From Streptococcus oricebi (GTDB taxonomy: Bacteria; Bacillota; Bacilli; Lactobacillales; Streptococcaceae), in contig NZ_PRDG01000002.1 of the NCBI RefSeq assembly GCF_017883985.1, positions 1 through 64,000 of the forward strand: a DNA stretch of 64,000 nucleotides. The letters are read 5' to 3'. The translations under genes and the position numbers were made by a program. This document shows positions 53,630 through 61,848 of this stretch, in pieces. The notes beneath the pieces were generated by a model. The model searched no databases and had not been told where the DNA came from. It saw only the letters and a list, made by a program, of their open reading frames with translations. Every line of letters begins with the position of its first letter. Position 1 is the stretch's first letter.

Positions 53630-54496
53630 ATGACAGAAAATTTAATCGTTTATAAGCGCCTCCCTATCTGGACAGCAGCGACCCTGCCTGATATGGTGAA
53701 AGAAAAGCATAATACTAAGGTGGGGACTTGGGGCAAGTTGACCATTTTGCAGGGCCAGCTCAAATTTTTTGACTTAGACGAAGCAGGCCAAGTCTTGGAA
53801 GAGCATATTTTTAGTCCAGAGACAGAGACTCCCTTTGTAGAGCCTCAGGCCTGGCACAAGGTGGAAGCTCTAAGTCCTGACTTGGAGTGTTACTTGGAAT
53901 TTTACTGCCGGCCTAGGGATTATTTTTCTAAGAAATATAACTTAACGGCTGTGCATTCTGAGGTTTTGGAGGCATCGGAGACAGTGCCGGTTGGGAAGGC
54001 CCTGGATTTGGGTTGCGGCCAGGGGCGTAATGCTCTTTTTCTCAACCAGCTAGGCTTTGAGGTGACGGCGGTGGATAGAAATCCCTTGTCCTTAGAAATT
54101 TTAGCCTCTATCATTGACCAAGAAGACTTGGACTTGGAGCTAGCTAGCTACGACATTAACCAGGCAAGCTTGATTGGGGATTATGACTTTATTCTCTCGA
54201 CGGTGGTCTTTATGTTTTTGGATTCTGAGCGAGTGCCAGCTATTATTGCTGATATGCAGGACCACACCAAACTTGGTGGCTACAATCTAATTGTTTGTGC
54301 CATGGATACAGCGAGCCACCCTTGCACCATGCCTTTCTCCTTTACCTTTAAGGAAGGAGAGCTCAAGGAATACTACAAGGATTGGGAATTGATTAAATAC
54401 AATGAAAATCTAGGTAAGCTCCATAAGCGTGATGAAAATGGCCGGCGGATTGAGCTGCAATTTGCCACCATGCTGGCTAAAAAAATCAAATCCTAA
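53630..54496 (+). CDS. tehB: TehB-like SAM-dependent methyltransferase
   Basis: This 288-residue protein has the full TehB layout of many streptococci: an N-terminal cupin-like TehB/YeaR domain (about 1-95, LIVYKRLPIWTAATLP, VGTWGKLTIL) and a C-terminal methyltransferase (ALDLGCGQGRNALFLNQLGF, VTAVDRNPLS, STVVFMFLDSERV). TehB homologues give tellurite resistance by methylating oxyanions; the natural role is less clear. Start ATG 53630 has AAAGGAG seven bases upstream; the longer frame from 53579 covers promoter DNA. Confidence 0.92.
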   Translation: MTENLIVYKRLPIWTAATLPDMVKEKHNTKVGTWGKLTILQGQLKFFDLDEAGQVLEEHIFSPETETPFVEPQAWHKVEALSPDLECYLEFYCRPRDYFSKKYNLTAVHSEVLEASETVPVGKALDLGCGQGRNALFLNQLGFEVTAVDRNPLSLEILASIIDQEDLDLELASYDINQASLIGDYDFILSTVVFMFLDSERVPAIIADMQDHTKLGGYNLIVCAMDTASHPCTMPFSFTFKEGELKEYYKDWELIKYNENLGKLHKRDENGRRIELQFATMLAKKIKS

Positions 54497-54501
54497 AAGT
54501 A

Positions 54502-54547
54502 AAAAAGGTTTCAGCTAGCGCCTAAGGGCCAGATCTGAAGCCTTTTT
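54502..54547. terminator. Bidirectional terminator between tehB and the TetR gene
   Basis: AAAAAAGGTTTCAG (54501-54514) pairs with CTGAAGCCTTTTT (54535-54547) between convergent genes. Confidence 0.75.
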
Positions 54548-54548
54548 A

Positions 54549-55091
54549 TTACCAGCTATCATAATTAAAGAGTTGAAGGAACATATTGGCAATTTCTTGG
54601 GGGCTTTCCTTGGCCCCGTTGGCGATCCAATGGAGGATAAGGCCTGAAATACTTGAGGTGAATACTTCCAGGGCGTATTCATGGGGAATCTTGAAGTTGC
54701 TTTGAATAAAGCACTGGGTCCGTTTTTGGTCGCCTGTCGTTACAACGGTCATTAGAAAGTCGCGGATAACCTGACCGAGATTGATATAGTTGCTCTTGTA
54801 AACGGCATAGATAAAGGAATAGTCCTGTTTGAGCTGGGTCAGATTTCGGATAATCATGTCTTGAGGAGTTAGGTCTTCTTCAAAAATGGTGTGCATCTGC
54901 GAGATGATTTCTTCCTTTATCTTGTCCATCATATCGTACTTGTCCAGATAGTGAAGGTAGAAGGTCCCTCTGTTGATGCCCGCACGCCTAGTTAGTTTAC
55001 TAACGGAAATATCTTCAAACTTTTCCTCCAGTAATAATTGGGTCAGGGCTTCTTTGATAGCGGCTTTAGTTTCAGTCTGTCTTTTTTGCAT
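54549..55091 (-). CDS. TetR/AcrR family transcriptional regulator
   Basis: The start is taken at MQKRQTETKAAIKEALTQLL (ATG 55091), giving 180 residues; the longer frame runs through the control region. The N-terminal HTH reads ISVSKLTRRAGINRGTFYLHY, a classic TetR domain, followed by a ligand-binding helical domain with the C-terminal LILHWIANGAKESP typical of the TetR_C_7/YbaQ-like streptococcal group. It is divergent from the ABC transporter genes and likely represses them through the palindromes in the 150-bp gap. Confidence 0.9.
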   Translation of the reverse strand: MQKRQTETKAAIKEALTQLLLEEKFEDISVSKLTRRAGINRGTFYLHYLDKYDMMDKIKEEIISQMHTIFEEDLTPQDMIIRNLTQLKQDYSFIYAVYKSNYINLGQVIRDFLMTVVTTGDQKRTQCFIQSNFKIPHEYALEVFTSSISGLILHWIANGAKESPQEIANMFLQLFNYDSW

Positions 55092-55110
55092 GCTTGTCTC
55101 TTTTCTTAAA

Positions 55111-55193
55111 TCAACAGTCTGTTGAAAATTGATGATTGCTTTTCGCTTACTGCTATTATATAATAAGAAAGACAAAAAATCAACACGTTGTTT
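55111..55193. promoter_or_regulatory. Two candidate TetR operators
   Basis: TCAACAGTCTGTTGA (55111-55125) is a perfect palindrome with a central T. TCAACACGTTGTTT (55180-55193) repeats the TCAACA half-site in a looser palindrome. They flank the ABC promoter on both sides, a good arrangement for repression of both directions. Confidence 0.6.
55136..55164 (+). promoter_or_regulatory. Promoter of the ABC/FtsX operon
   Basis: TTGCTT (55136-55141), 17 bp, TATAAT (55159-55164), between the two candidate TetR operators. Confidence 0.65.
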
Positions 55194-55241
55194 ATTTAAA
55201 TGATTTTTAAAAAGGAAAATAGGCATGATAAAGGAGAAGCT

Positions 55242-55943
55242 ATGGCTTATATTGAAATGAAACACAGCTATAAACGCTATCAAACAGGTGAAACGGAAAT
55301 TGTCGCTAACAATGATATTTCTTTTGAGATTGAAAAGGGTGAGTTGGTGATTATTCTGGGCTCGTCTGGAGCGGGCAAGTCAACGGTGCTTAATATCTTG
55401 GGCGGGATGGATAGCAATGATGAGGGACAGGTGATTATTGACGGGCAAGATATTGCTACTTACAATTCACATCAGCTGACAGACTACCGGCGTAATGATG
55501 TGGGCTTTGTCTTTCAATTTTACAACTTGGTGCCCAATCTGACGGCTAAGGAAAATGTGGAATTGGCCTCAGAAATTGTCAAGGATGCACAAGATGCGGT
55601 TGAGGCTTTGACGGCAGTCGGCTTGGACAAGCGGCTCAATAATTTCCCAGCCCAATTATCAGGAGGGGAGCAGCAACGGGTGTCGATTGCTCGTGCCGTT
55701 GCCAAAAATCCCAAACTGCTACTTTGTGATGAGCCGACAGGGGCGCTAGACTATAAGACAGGAAAGCAGGTCCTACAAATCTTACAGGATATGTCCCGCC
55801 AGCAGGGGGCGACGGTGGTTATCGTAACCCACAACGGGGCTCTGGCTCCGATTGCAGATCGGGTCATTCGCATGCACGATGCGCAAGTTCAGTCGGTGAC
55901 TCTTAATTCAGAGCCGCAAGATATTGCTAGTCTAGAGTATTAG
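55242..55943 (+). CDS. ABC transporter ATP-binding protein (MacB/LolD type)
   Basis: This 233-residue ATPase starts at [13 protein letters not shown] (ATG 55242 after AAGGAG). It has Walker [11 protein letters not shown]-loop [18 protein letters not shown], signature [14 protein letters not shown], and Walker [13 protein letters not shown]. These are typical of mechanotransmission-type exporters with an FtsX-like permease, which follows 14 bp later. Such pairs do not transport through a channel but drive changes in the outer domains. Confidence 0.93.
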   Translation: MAYIEMKHSYKRYQTGETEIVANNDISFEIEKGELVIILGSSGAGKSTVLNILGGMDSNDEGQVIIDGQDIATYNSHQLTDYRRNDVGFVFQFYNLVPNLTAKENVELASEIVKDAQDAVEALTAVGLDKRLNNFPAQLSGGEQQRVSIARAVAKNPKLLLCDEPTGALDYKTGKQVLQILQDMSRQQGATVVIVTHNGALAPIADRVIRMHDAQVQSVTLNSEPQDIASLEY

Positions 55944-55957
55944 TAGGGAGGATTTCC

Positions 55958-58900
55958 ATGAAAAAATCCATTTTAAACAAGGATATCCTGCTCTCTTTTC
56001 GTCAGTCCAAGGGGCGTTTTATTTCCGTTATGTGCCTGATGATGCTGGGTTCTTTTGCCTTGGTCGGGCTCAAGGTAGCCAGTCCCGATATTGAAGATAC
56101 GGTCAGCAAGTACTTAGAAGAATATCAGGCTTTAGATTTGGCTGTGATTTCAGATTATGGTATTAGCAAGGATGACCAGAAAGAACTGGATAAGGTCAAG
56201 GGGGCGCAGGTCGAATATGGCTATTTTACCGATACAGTTATCGGTGATAGTGCAGAGGCTGTGCGGGTCTTTTCAAGAACAGATAAGATTTCTCAGTTCG
56301 AGCTGGTTGCTGGAAAAATGCCCAGCAAGGAAAATGAGTTAGCTCTGGCTTCCTTTTACAAGGGCAAGTATCGAATTGGCGACAAGATTAGCCTCAAGGA
56401 GGAAAATGGGAATGAAAAAATCTTGAAAGAAGAGACTTTTACCATTACAGGCTTTGTCAACTCTAGTGAGATGTCCTCTAGTAAAACTCTGGGTTCTTCA
56501 AATGCAGGGAGCGGGAGTCTATCGGCCTATGCTGTCGTTTCTGATCAAGCTTTTAAAAGTTCGGTTTATACCATTGCCCGCCTCCGTTTTGATGATGTGA
56601 AAAGGCTCAATTCTTTTTCGGATAGCTACCGTAAAAAGGTTGAGGGCCATCAAAAGGATTTGGAAGAGCTAGTCAAGGATAATGGAAAAAATCGTCTGGC
56701 AGACATCAAGTCAGAAGCCAAGGACAAGATTAGTCAGGGCCAGGCTGAACTTGAACAGGGCGAACAAACCCTGGCAGATAGTCAGGCTAAATTGGACGAA
56801 GGTCAGGCTCAAATCAATCAAAAACAAGGGGAATTGGCTAGTGCCCAAGGCCAGATTGCAGAAAAGGAAAAAGTCTTGGCCCAAGGGGCCAGCCAGCTTA
56901 GCCAGGCTGAGCAAAGTTTGGCAGCCTCTAAAAGTCAGTTAGATAGCGCAGCCAGTCAGTTGGCGGCTGGACAAGCCCAACTCAATCAGACCAAGGCGCA
57001 ATTAGATGCTGCGGCAGCACCTCTAGCGGCAGCCAAAGCCCAGTTGGATGCTCAGCAAGGGCAATTGGATGCAGCAGTAGCGACGATTGCACAAAATCAA
57101 GCGCAACTGAGTGCAGCTAAAGCAGACCTAGAAGCTAAAATCGCTGCTTTACAGGCTCAAGGAGTTGATCCTGCGACCGTGCCTGAGATTGCCGCTAGCC
57201 AAAATCAAATTGCCAGCCAAGAAGCCGCTCTTTCAAACGCTCAGGCGCAATTAGAAGCGGGACAAGCTACCTACAATGCCGCTTACAGCCAATACCAAAG
57301 CAAGGCCGCACCTTACGAATCCGGCTTGAGCCAGTATCAGGCCGCCCAGGCTAGCTTTGAAAGCAAGCAAGCCCAATATCAAGCAGGTTTGGCCCAGTAC
57401 CAGGCTGGACAAGCAACCTTGGCTAATAAAAGAGCAGAATATCAGGCTGGGCAAGCCCAGTTGAGTCAAGCTAAAAGCCAGCTCGCAGCCGGACAAGAGC
57501 AAATCCAGCAGGCTCAGGCTACTCTCAATGAAAAGAAAGCGACCTTTGAGACTGAAAAGAGCAAGGCCGAGCAGAAGTTCAAGGACGGCCAGGCTAGGAT
57601 TCAAAAGGCCAAGGATGAAGTGGCTGGCTTGATTCTTCCTAGCTACCATGTCTATACGCGCAGTACGCTTCCGGGAGCAGAGGAATACCGCATGACCGCG
57701 ACTCGCTCTTCAGGGATTTCTTCTGTGGGAAATATCTTTCCTTTGGTCCTTTATCTGGTAGCTGCCTTGGTCACGGTGACGACCATGACCCGCTTTGTCA
57801 ATGAAGAACGGATCAATGCTGGGGTACTCAAGGCCTTGGGCTACAACAATTCGGATGTCATCAAGAAATTTGTCATCTATGGTCTGGTTGCAGGCCTAGC
57901 AGGGACCCTTATCGGTATCTTGGCCGGACTCTATTTTCTTCCTTATATCCTAGGTCGGGCCCTCTTTGTAACGGCGACTTATCCACCGGTCCATTTGGCC
58001 TTTCGTTGGGAGATTAGCTTGGTTGCTATTCTTTGCTCCCTTATCTGTAGTGTTTTGCCGGCCCTACATATTGCCCGTAAGGAATTAAAGGAAGTACCAG
58101 CCCAGCTCTTATTACCCAAGCCACCTAGCAAGGGCTCAAAAATTCTCTTGGAGCGGTTGCCCTTTATCTGGAAGCGTCTAACTTTCACGCAAAAGGTAAC
58201 AGCCAGAAATATTTTCCGCTACAAGCAAAGAATGCTGATGACTATTTTTGGAGTGGCTGGTTCGGTTGCCCTACTCTTTGCAGGCTTGGGCATTACTTCT
58301 TCCTTGAGTGGTATCGCAGAGCGGCAATTTGGTGAGATTATCACCTACCATGCCTTGCTATCACAAAAAAAGCAGATGACTTCTCAAGAAAAGACCGACT
58401 TGAAAAAAGCCTTAGACTCTGCTAGCTTAAGCAAGAAACAAAGTATTTATAGCGAAAACTTTAGTAAGACCATCAAGGGGCAAAAGGATGAGCAGAGCCT
58501 GACCCTATTTGCGATTGATAGTCAGGATTTCAAGGGCTTTGTTCATCTCTATGATAGTAAGACCAAGAAAGAGTTAAAATTATCAAGTAAGGGTGCTATT
58601 ATTTCACAGAAATTAGCTAACTTGCTCCACCTATCGGTGGGCGATAGCTTTGAGGTGACTTCCGATGAGGGTAAAAGCTATAAAATAAAAGTTTCGGCTA
58701 TCAGCGAGATGTACGCAGGTCACTTTATCTTTATGGATAAGGCTTATTATCAGGAAGCCTTTAAGCAGGACTTGGTCGAAAATGCCTACCTGATAAAATT
58801 GAAGGATTCTTCCACTAGCAATATCCAAAATGTGGCTGCCGACTTTATGAAATTAAGCGGTGTAAGGGCAGTGGTCCAAAATACCAGTCTTGTCAATCAG

Positions 58901-59323
58901 ATTAAGGGGAATGTCAAGTCGCTCGGTTTGGTCATGCAAATCCTGACCCTGGTCTCTATTTTGCTAGCCATCGTTATCCTTTACAATTTGACCAGTATCA
59001 ATGTGGCGGAGCGGATTCGTGAGTTATCAACGATTAAGGTCCTTGGTTTTCATAATAAGGAAGTAACCCTTTATATCTATCGGGAGACCATCAGTCTATC
59101 GTTGATTGGGATTGTAGTTGGCATCTTTACGGGTCGGTCCCTCCACCAGTTCTTGCTTCGTATGATTGCACCGTCCAATATCATGTTCAATCCCAATGTT
59201 TCCTTATCAGTCTATTTGGTTCCAATAATTTCTATTATTCTAATTTTGATTATTCTCGGCTTTGTTGTCAATTATACGCTCAGACGCATTGATATGTTAG
59301 AAGCCTTGAAATCGGTAGATTAG
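55958..59323 (+). CDS. FtsX-like ABC permease with a long extracellular coiled coil
   Basis: The 1121-residue permease has a first helix at about 20-40, an outer MacB-like domain, then about 245-560 of Ala/Gln-rich coiled coil with recurring AQL, LAAGQAQL and QYQAGLAQY units, three helices (about 590-715, ALKALGYNNSDV loop), a second half with one helix (about 765-790), another outer domain and three C-terminal helices (about 990-1115, STIKVLGFHNKEV loop). That is a fused pair of FtsX units. The coil could reach far into the cell wall. Substrate unknown: lipid, peptide or wall-hydrolase control are possible. AGGAGG precedes the ATG. Confidence 0.88.
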   Translation: MKKSILNKDILLSFRQSKGRFISVMCLMMLGSFALVGLKVASPDIEDTVSKYLEEYQALDLAVISDYGISKDDQKELDKVKGAQVEYGYFTDTVIGDSAEAVRVFSRTDKISQFELVAGKMPSKENELALASFYKGKYRIGDKISLKEENGNEKILKEETFTITGFVNSSEMSSSKTLGSSNAGSGSLSAYAVVSDQAFKSSVYTIARLRFDDVKRLNSFSDSYRKKVEGHQKDLEELVKDNGKNRLADIKSEAKDKISQGQAELEQGEQTLADSQAKLDEGQAQINQKQGELASAQGQIAEKEKVLAQGASQLSQAEQSLAASKSQLDSAASQLAAGQAQLNQTKAQLDAAAAPLAAAKAQLDAQQGQLDAAVATIAQNQAQLSAAKADLEAKIAALQAQGVDPATVPEIAASQNQIASQEAALSNAQAQLEAGQATYNAAYSQYQSKAAPYESGLSQYQAAQASFESKQAQYQAGLAQYQAGQATLANKRAEYQAGQAQLSQAKSQLAAGQEQIQQAQATLNEKKATFETEKSKAEQKFKDGQARIQKAKDEVAGLILPSYHVYTRSTLPGAEEYRMTATRSSGISSVGNIFPLVLYLVAALVTVTTMTRFVNEERINAGVLKALGYNNSDVIKKFVIYGLVAGLAGTLIGILAGLYFLPYILGRALFVTATYPPVHLAFRWEISLVAILCSLICSVLPALHIARKELKEVPAQLLLPKPPSKGSKILLERLPFIWKRLTFTQKVTARNIFRYKQRMLMTIFGVAGSVALLFAGLGITSSLSGIAERQFGEIITYHALLSQKKQMTSQEKTDLKKALDSASLSKKQSIYSENFSKTIKGQKDEQSLTLFAIDSQDFKGFVHLYDSKTKKELKLSSKGAIISQKLANLLHLSVGDSFEVTSDEGKSYKIKVSAISEMYAGHFIFMDKAYYQEAFKQDLVENAYLIKLKDSSTSNIQNVAADFMKLSGVRAVVQNTSLVNQIKGNVKSLGLVMQILTLVSILLAIVILYNLTSINVAERIRELSTIKVLGFHNKEVTLYIYRETISLSLIGIVVGIFTGRSLHQFLLRMIAPSNIMFNPNVSLSVYLVPIISIILILIILGFVVNYTLRRIDMLEALKSVD

Positions 59324-59373
59324 ATAGGCAAGAAGGCTGAAAAAATCGGCAAAAAATCTCGGCTATGATTTTG

Positions 59374-59400
59374 GGAGTGGACTCTGGTTCACTCCTTTTT
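59374..59400 (+). terminator. Terminator of the ABC/FtsX operon
   Basis: GGAGTG (59374-59379) pairs with CACTCC (59390-59395), followed by TTTTT. Confidence 0.75.
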
Positions 59401-59404
59401 GAGT

Positions 59405-59441
59405 GGTAACATTTGCGGTTACAACAAAGATAGGTTATAAT
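59405..59441 (+). promoter_or_regulatory. Promoter and operator of the Rrf2 regulator gene
   Basis: GGTAA-N9-TTACA (59405-59423) overlaps a promoter TTGCGG (59413-59418), 17 bp, TATAAT (59436-59441). The same TGTAA-N9-TTACA pattern occurs twice before the NAD(P)-binding protein gene, pointing to autorepression and one regulon. Confidence 0.65.
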
Positions 59442-59484
59442 AGAGAAAGCATAGAATTAAATGTTGGGAAGAAAGGAGAGAGGG

Positions 59485-59928
59485 ATGCAAATTTCGAGTC
59501 GTTTCACCATTGCCAGCCATATCTTAATCGTGATTGCCCTTAGGGAAGAAGGAGAACGAATAACCAGTGATCTTTTAGCTGGTAGTGTCGGAGTCAATCC
59601 AGTTATCATTCGTAAGACCTTGTCGCAACTAAAAAAAAGTGGTCTAGTAAGAGTGGCTAGGGGGACCGGAGGAGCTGTTTTGAGTAAGGATTTAGAAGAC
59701 ATTACCCTATTAGATGTCTACCGGGCTGTAGAAAGTCTAGGCAAGAGCGGTCAGCTCTTTAGTTTTCATGAACGTCCCAATCCAGACTGTTCCATTGGAC
59801 GCAATGTTCGCCAAGTCTTAGATAAGCGCCTTTTAGCTGCCCAAGCAGCTATGGAAAAAGAGTTAGCCCAGACCAATTTAGCCAGTCTAGTGGCAGATGC
59901 AGAATACTATATTCAAAAAGAAAGCTGA
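59485..59928 (+). CDS. Rrf2 family transcriptional regulator (YwnA-like)
   Basis: The 147-residue protein has the Rrf2 winged helix (RFTIASHILIVIAL, VNPVIIRKTLSQLKKSGLV, ARGTGGAVL). It lacks the three-Cys iron-sulfur motif of IscR; one Cys (Cys102, NPDCSIG) remains, as in YwnA-type regulators that may sense redox state or electrophiles through a thiol. The start is ATG 59485, six bases after GAAAGGAG. It stands upstream of an NAD(P)-binding protein and a CatE-like enzyme, which are its likely targets. Confidence 0.9.
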   Translation: MQISSRFTIASHILIVIALREEGERITSDLLAGSVGVNPVIIRKTLSQLKKSGLVRVARGTGGAVLSKDLEDITLLDVYRAVESLGKSGQLFSFHERPNPDCSIGRNVRQVLDKRLLAAQAAMEKELAQTNLASLVADAEYYIQKES

Positions 59929-59950
59929 AGAAAAAACTTCAGCTTTTTTG
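59923..59950 (+). terminator. Terminator of the Rrf2 gene
   Basis: AGCTGAAG and CTTCAGCT form the stem (59923-59944) with a short A loop, followed by TTTTT. It overlaps the stop codon. Confidence 0.85.
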
Positions 59951-59966
59951 GCTCTTTGTCAACTGT

Positions 59967-59996
59967 CTCTCATCAGAATTATAATTCTGATGAGAG
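59967..59996. repeat. Perfect 30-bp palindrome
   Basis: CTCTCATCAGAATTA is followed directly by its own reverse complement TAATTCTGATGAGAG, with no loop. No T-tract follows, so it does not look like a terminator. The rest of 59997-60205 contains no gene. Confidence 0.85.
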
Positions 59997-60087
59997 CTAC
60001 CACCATTCAAAAGTATCCTTTACAATTTATCTCACAAGGTATAAGTTGAAACCAGACAATTACTAGATTGTAAGGGTATATTTTGAT

Positions 60088-60190
60088 TTGAACTAATTTA
60101 CCCACTACAGATATTATAGAGCCTTTTTCTTTCTAGTCTGGAGAGACAAGGAGACTATCCTTATGGGAGGGGCCTTGTCCACTCTTTTTT
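60088..60190 (+). ncRNA. Possible small RNA
   Basis: TTGAAC (60088-60093), 18 bp, TATTAT (60112-60117) could start a transcript near 60124. A stem GACAAGG (about 60146-60152) with CCTTGTC (about 60172-60178), followed by CACTCTTTTTT, could end it near 60190. The product would be about 65 nt. Only promoter and terminator patterns support this. Confidence 0.3.
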
Positions 60191-60206
60191 ATAAAATATC
60201 TTTTTT

Positions 60207-60271
60207 GAGATGTAACACTTGACATTACATCTCTATCTGTTATAATAGTTGATGTAATAAAAATAGTTACA
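60207..60271 (+). promoter_or_regulatory. Promoter and two Rrf2-type operators of the NAD(P)-binding protein gene
   Basis: GAGATGTAA (60207-60215) and TTACATCTC (60225-60233) form a perfect 9-bp inverted repeat around the -35 TTGACA (60219-60224), 16 bp before TATAAT (60241-60246). A second TGTAA-N9-TTACA is at 60253-60271. The same geometry is found at the Rrf2 gene promoter. Confidence 0.75.
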
Positions 60272-60305
60272 ACAAAACAAAAAGTATTTAGTAGAGGAAT
60301 TTAAA

Positions 60306-60935
60306 ATGAAAATCGCAGTAGTAGCAGCAAATGGATTGGCCGGACAAGCCATCGTAGCAGAGGCCCTGGCACGTGGACATGAGGTGACCGCACTGGTCCG
60401 CTCTAAGAATAAGAGCCAGGCCCAAAAGGTCTTGGAAAAAGACTTGTTTGATTTGACTAGAGAAGATTTGACAGGTTTTGATGTGGTCGTGACTGCTTTT
60501 GGAGCCTTTAGTCCTGAACTCTTGCCTCAGCACACCACTTCACTAGAGCATTTGGCTGGCCTTCTAGAAGGGACCGACACTCGTTTCTTAGTCGTGGGAG
60601 GAGCAGGTAGCCTTTATTTAGATGAGAGCCTGACTAGTCAACTATCAGACGCTCCAGACTTTCCAGCAGAATTTAAACCGCTAGCTAAGGCCATGGCTCA
60701 AGGACTAGAAGCCTTACGCCGATTTAATCAAGTCAAGTGGACCTACATCAGTCCAGCTGCGGACTTTGTAGAAGACGGTGAAAAGACAGGGGACTATATC
60801 CTGGCAGGTGAAGTCTTCACCCTTAATGAAGCCGGTCAAAGCAGCATTTCTTATGCTGACTATGCCATCGCTATGCTAGACGAAATCGAGCAAGGTCAGC
60901 ATATTCAAGAGCGAATTTCGGTGCTTGGCAAGTAA
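60306..60935 (+). CDS. NAD(P)-binding oxidoreductase (YwnB-like, atypical SDR)
   Basis: The 209-residue protein has a Rossmann start with a modified glycine motif (KIAVVAANGLAGQAIVAEA), DVVVTAFGAF after strand 4, VVGGAGSLYLD, and WTYISPAADF: the pattern of SDR_a5/YwnB-like NAD(P)H-binding proteins. In Bacillus a gene of this type neighbours ywnA. Its promoter carries two Rrf2-type operators. Likely a quinone or electrophile reductase, by inference. The start follows TAGAGGAAT. Confidence 0.88.
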   Translation: MKIAVVAANGLAGQAIVAEALARGHEVTALVRSKNKSQAQKVLEKDLFDLTREDLTGFDVVVTAFGAFSPELLPQHTTSLEHLAGLLEGTDTRFLVVGGAGSLYLDESLTSQLSDAPDFPAEFKPLAKAMAQGLEALRRFNQVKWTYISPAADFVEDGEKTGDYILAGEVFTLNEAGQSSISYADYAIAMLDEIEQGQHIQERISVLGK

Positions 60936-60972
60936 GCTAGCCTGAGTCTTGTTCTAAAAAGAAAGGGGAAAT

Positions 60973-61821
60973 ATGACCTATCCATATCATAGTCAACTTT
61001 ATCTGAAGGAAGTAGCCTTAAATGTGGCAGACTTGGACAAGCAAAAAGCTTTCTATCAGCAGATTTTGGGTCTAGAAGTCTTAGAAGAATCAGACGGCCA
61101 AGTCCTCTTAGGAAGTGGCGAGGAGGCCTTGATTCGCCTCTTAAAATCAAGCGATACTAGCTCTAGCAAGGAGAACTATGGTCTCTATCACCTGGCTATT
61201 CTCCTACCGGACCGTCAGGGCTTGGCAGATATTTTTAAACACCTGGCCGAGCTCAAACTGCCTCTGGTTGGCGGGGCTGACCATGGTTACAGTGAGGCTA
61301 TTTATCTGGAAGATTTGGAGGGAAATGGGATTGAGCTCTACCGCGACAAGCCACAAAAAGATTGGGATATTCGAGAGGACGGCCGAATTGTAGGAGTTAC
61401 CGAGGAATTGGCAGCCCAGGCCATCTATGAGCTAGGTAGGGAAGAAGATCCCTTCAAGATTGCAGCTGGAAGTCGGATGGGGCATGTCCACTTGTCTGTG
61501 AAAAACAGTCGCTCTGCTAGTCGCTTTTATCAAGACTTGCTAGGTCTGGAGGATAAATTTTCTCTGCCTTCAGCGGCCTGGTTAGCTTCGGGTGACTACC
61601 ACCACCATTTGGCCGTCAATCAATGGGCAGGTCAGCATCTGAAAAAGCGGCAAGCGAATCAACTGGGGCTGGCCTACTACACTGTCCAAGTGGCTAGTAA
61701 GGAAGCCCTCCTTCATATCTATGAAAAGGCTCAAGATTTGCAGGCTCCCAGCCGTTGGCTGACTTCAAGTGAGCTAGAAGTGACCGACTCAGACGGCATT
61801 GTAACCAAAATAAAATTATAA
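60973..61821 (+). CDS. CatE-like VOC family dioxygenase
   Basis: The 282-residue protein contains two VOC modules (about 7-130 and 165-282), the layout of CatE-type catechol-2,3-dioxygenases of Firmicutes: YLKEVALNVADLDKQKAFY and GNGIELYRDKP in the first; MGHVHLSVKNSRSASRFY with the metal His, HHLAVNQWAG with a second His and SDGIVTKI at the end. It would open or detoxify catechol-like compounds. It lies 37 bp after the NAD(P)-binding gene and probably shares its transcript and Rrf2 control. Confidence 0.85.
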   Translation: MTYPYHSQLYLKEVALNVADLDKQKAFYQQILGLEVLEESDGQVLLGSGEEALIRLLKSSDTSSSKENYGLYHLAILLPDRQGLADIFKHLAELKLPLVGGADHGYSEAIYLEDLEGNGIELYRDKPQKDWDIREDGRIVGVTEELAAQAIYELGREEDPFKIAAGSRMGHVHLSVKNSRSASRFYQDLLGLEDKFSLPSAAWLASGDYHHHLAVNQWAGQHLKKRQANQLGLAYYTVQVASKEALLHIYEKAQDLQAPSRWLTSSELEVTDSDGIVTKIKL

Positions 61822-61846
61822 AAAGGTAGGATTTCCTACCTTTTTA
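61820..61846. terminator. Bidirectional terminator between catE-like gene and pepQ
   Basis: AAAAAGGTAGG (61820-61830) pairs with CCTACCTTTTT (61835-61845). T-tracts on both strands serve convergent genes. Confidence 0.85.
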
Positions 61847-61848
61847 TT

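Noticed and set aside
53374..53631. 85-codon minus-strand frame between smpB and tehB
   Set aside because: Covers terminator and promoters of tehB, with no binding site or recognisable family.
57251..57649. 132-codon minus-strand frame
   Set aside because: Mirror of the coiled-coil repeat in the FtsX-like permease; no start signals.
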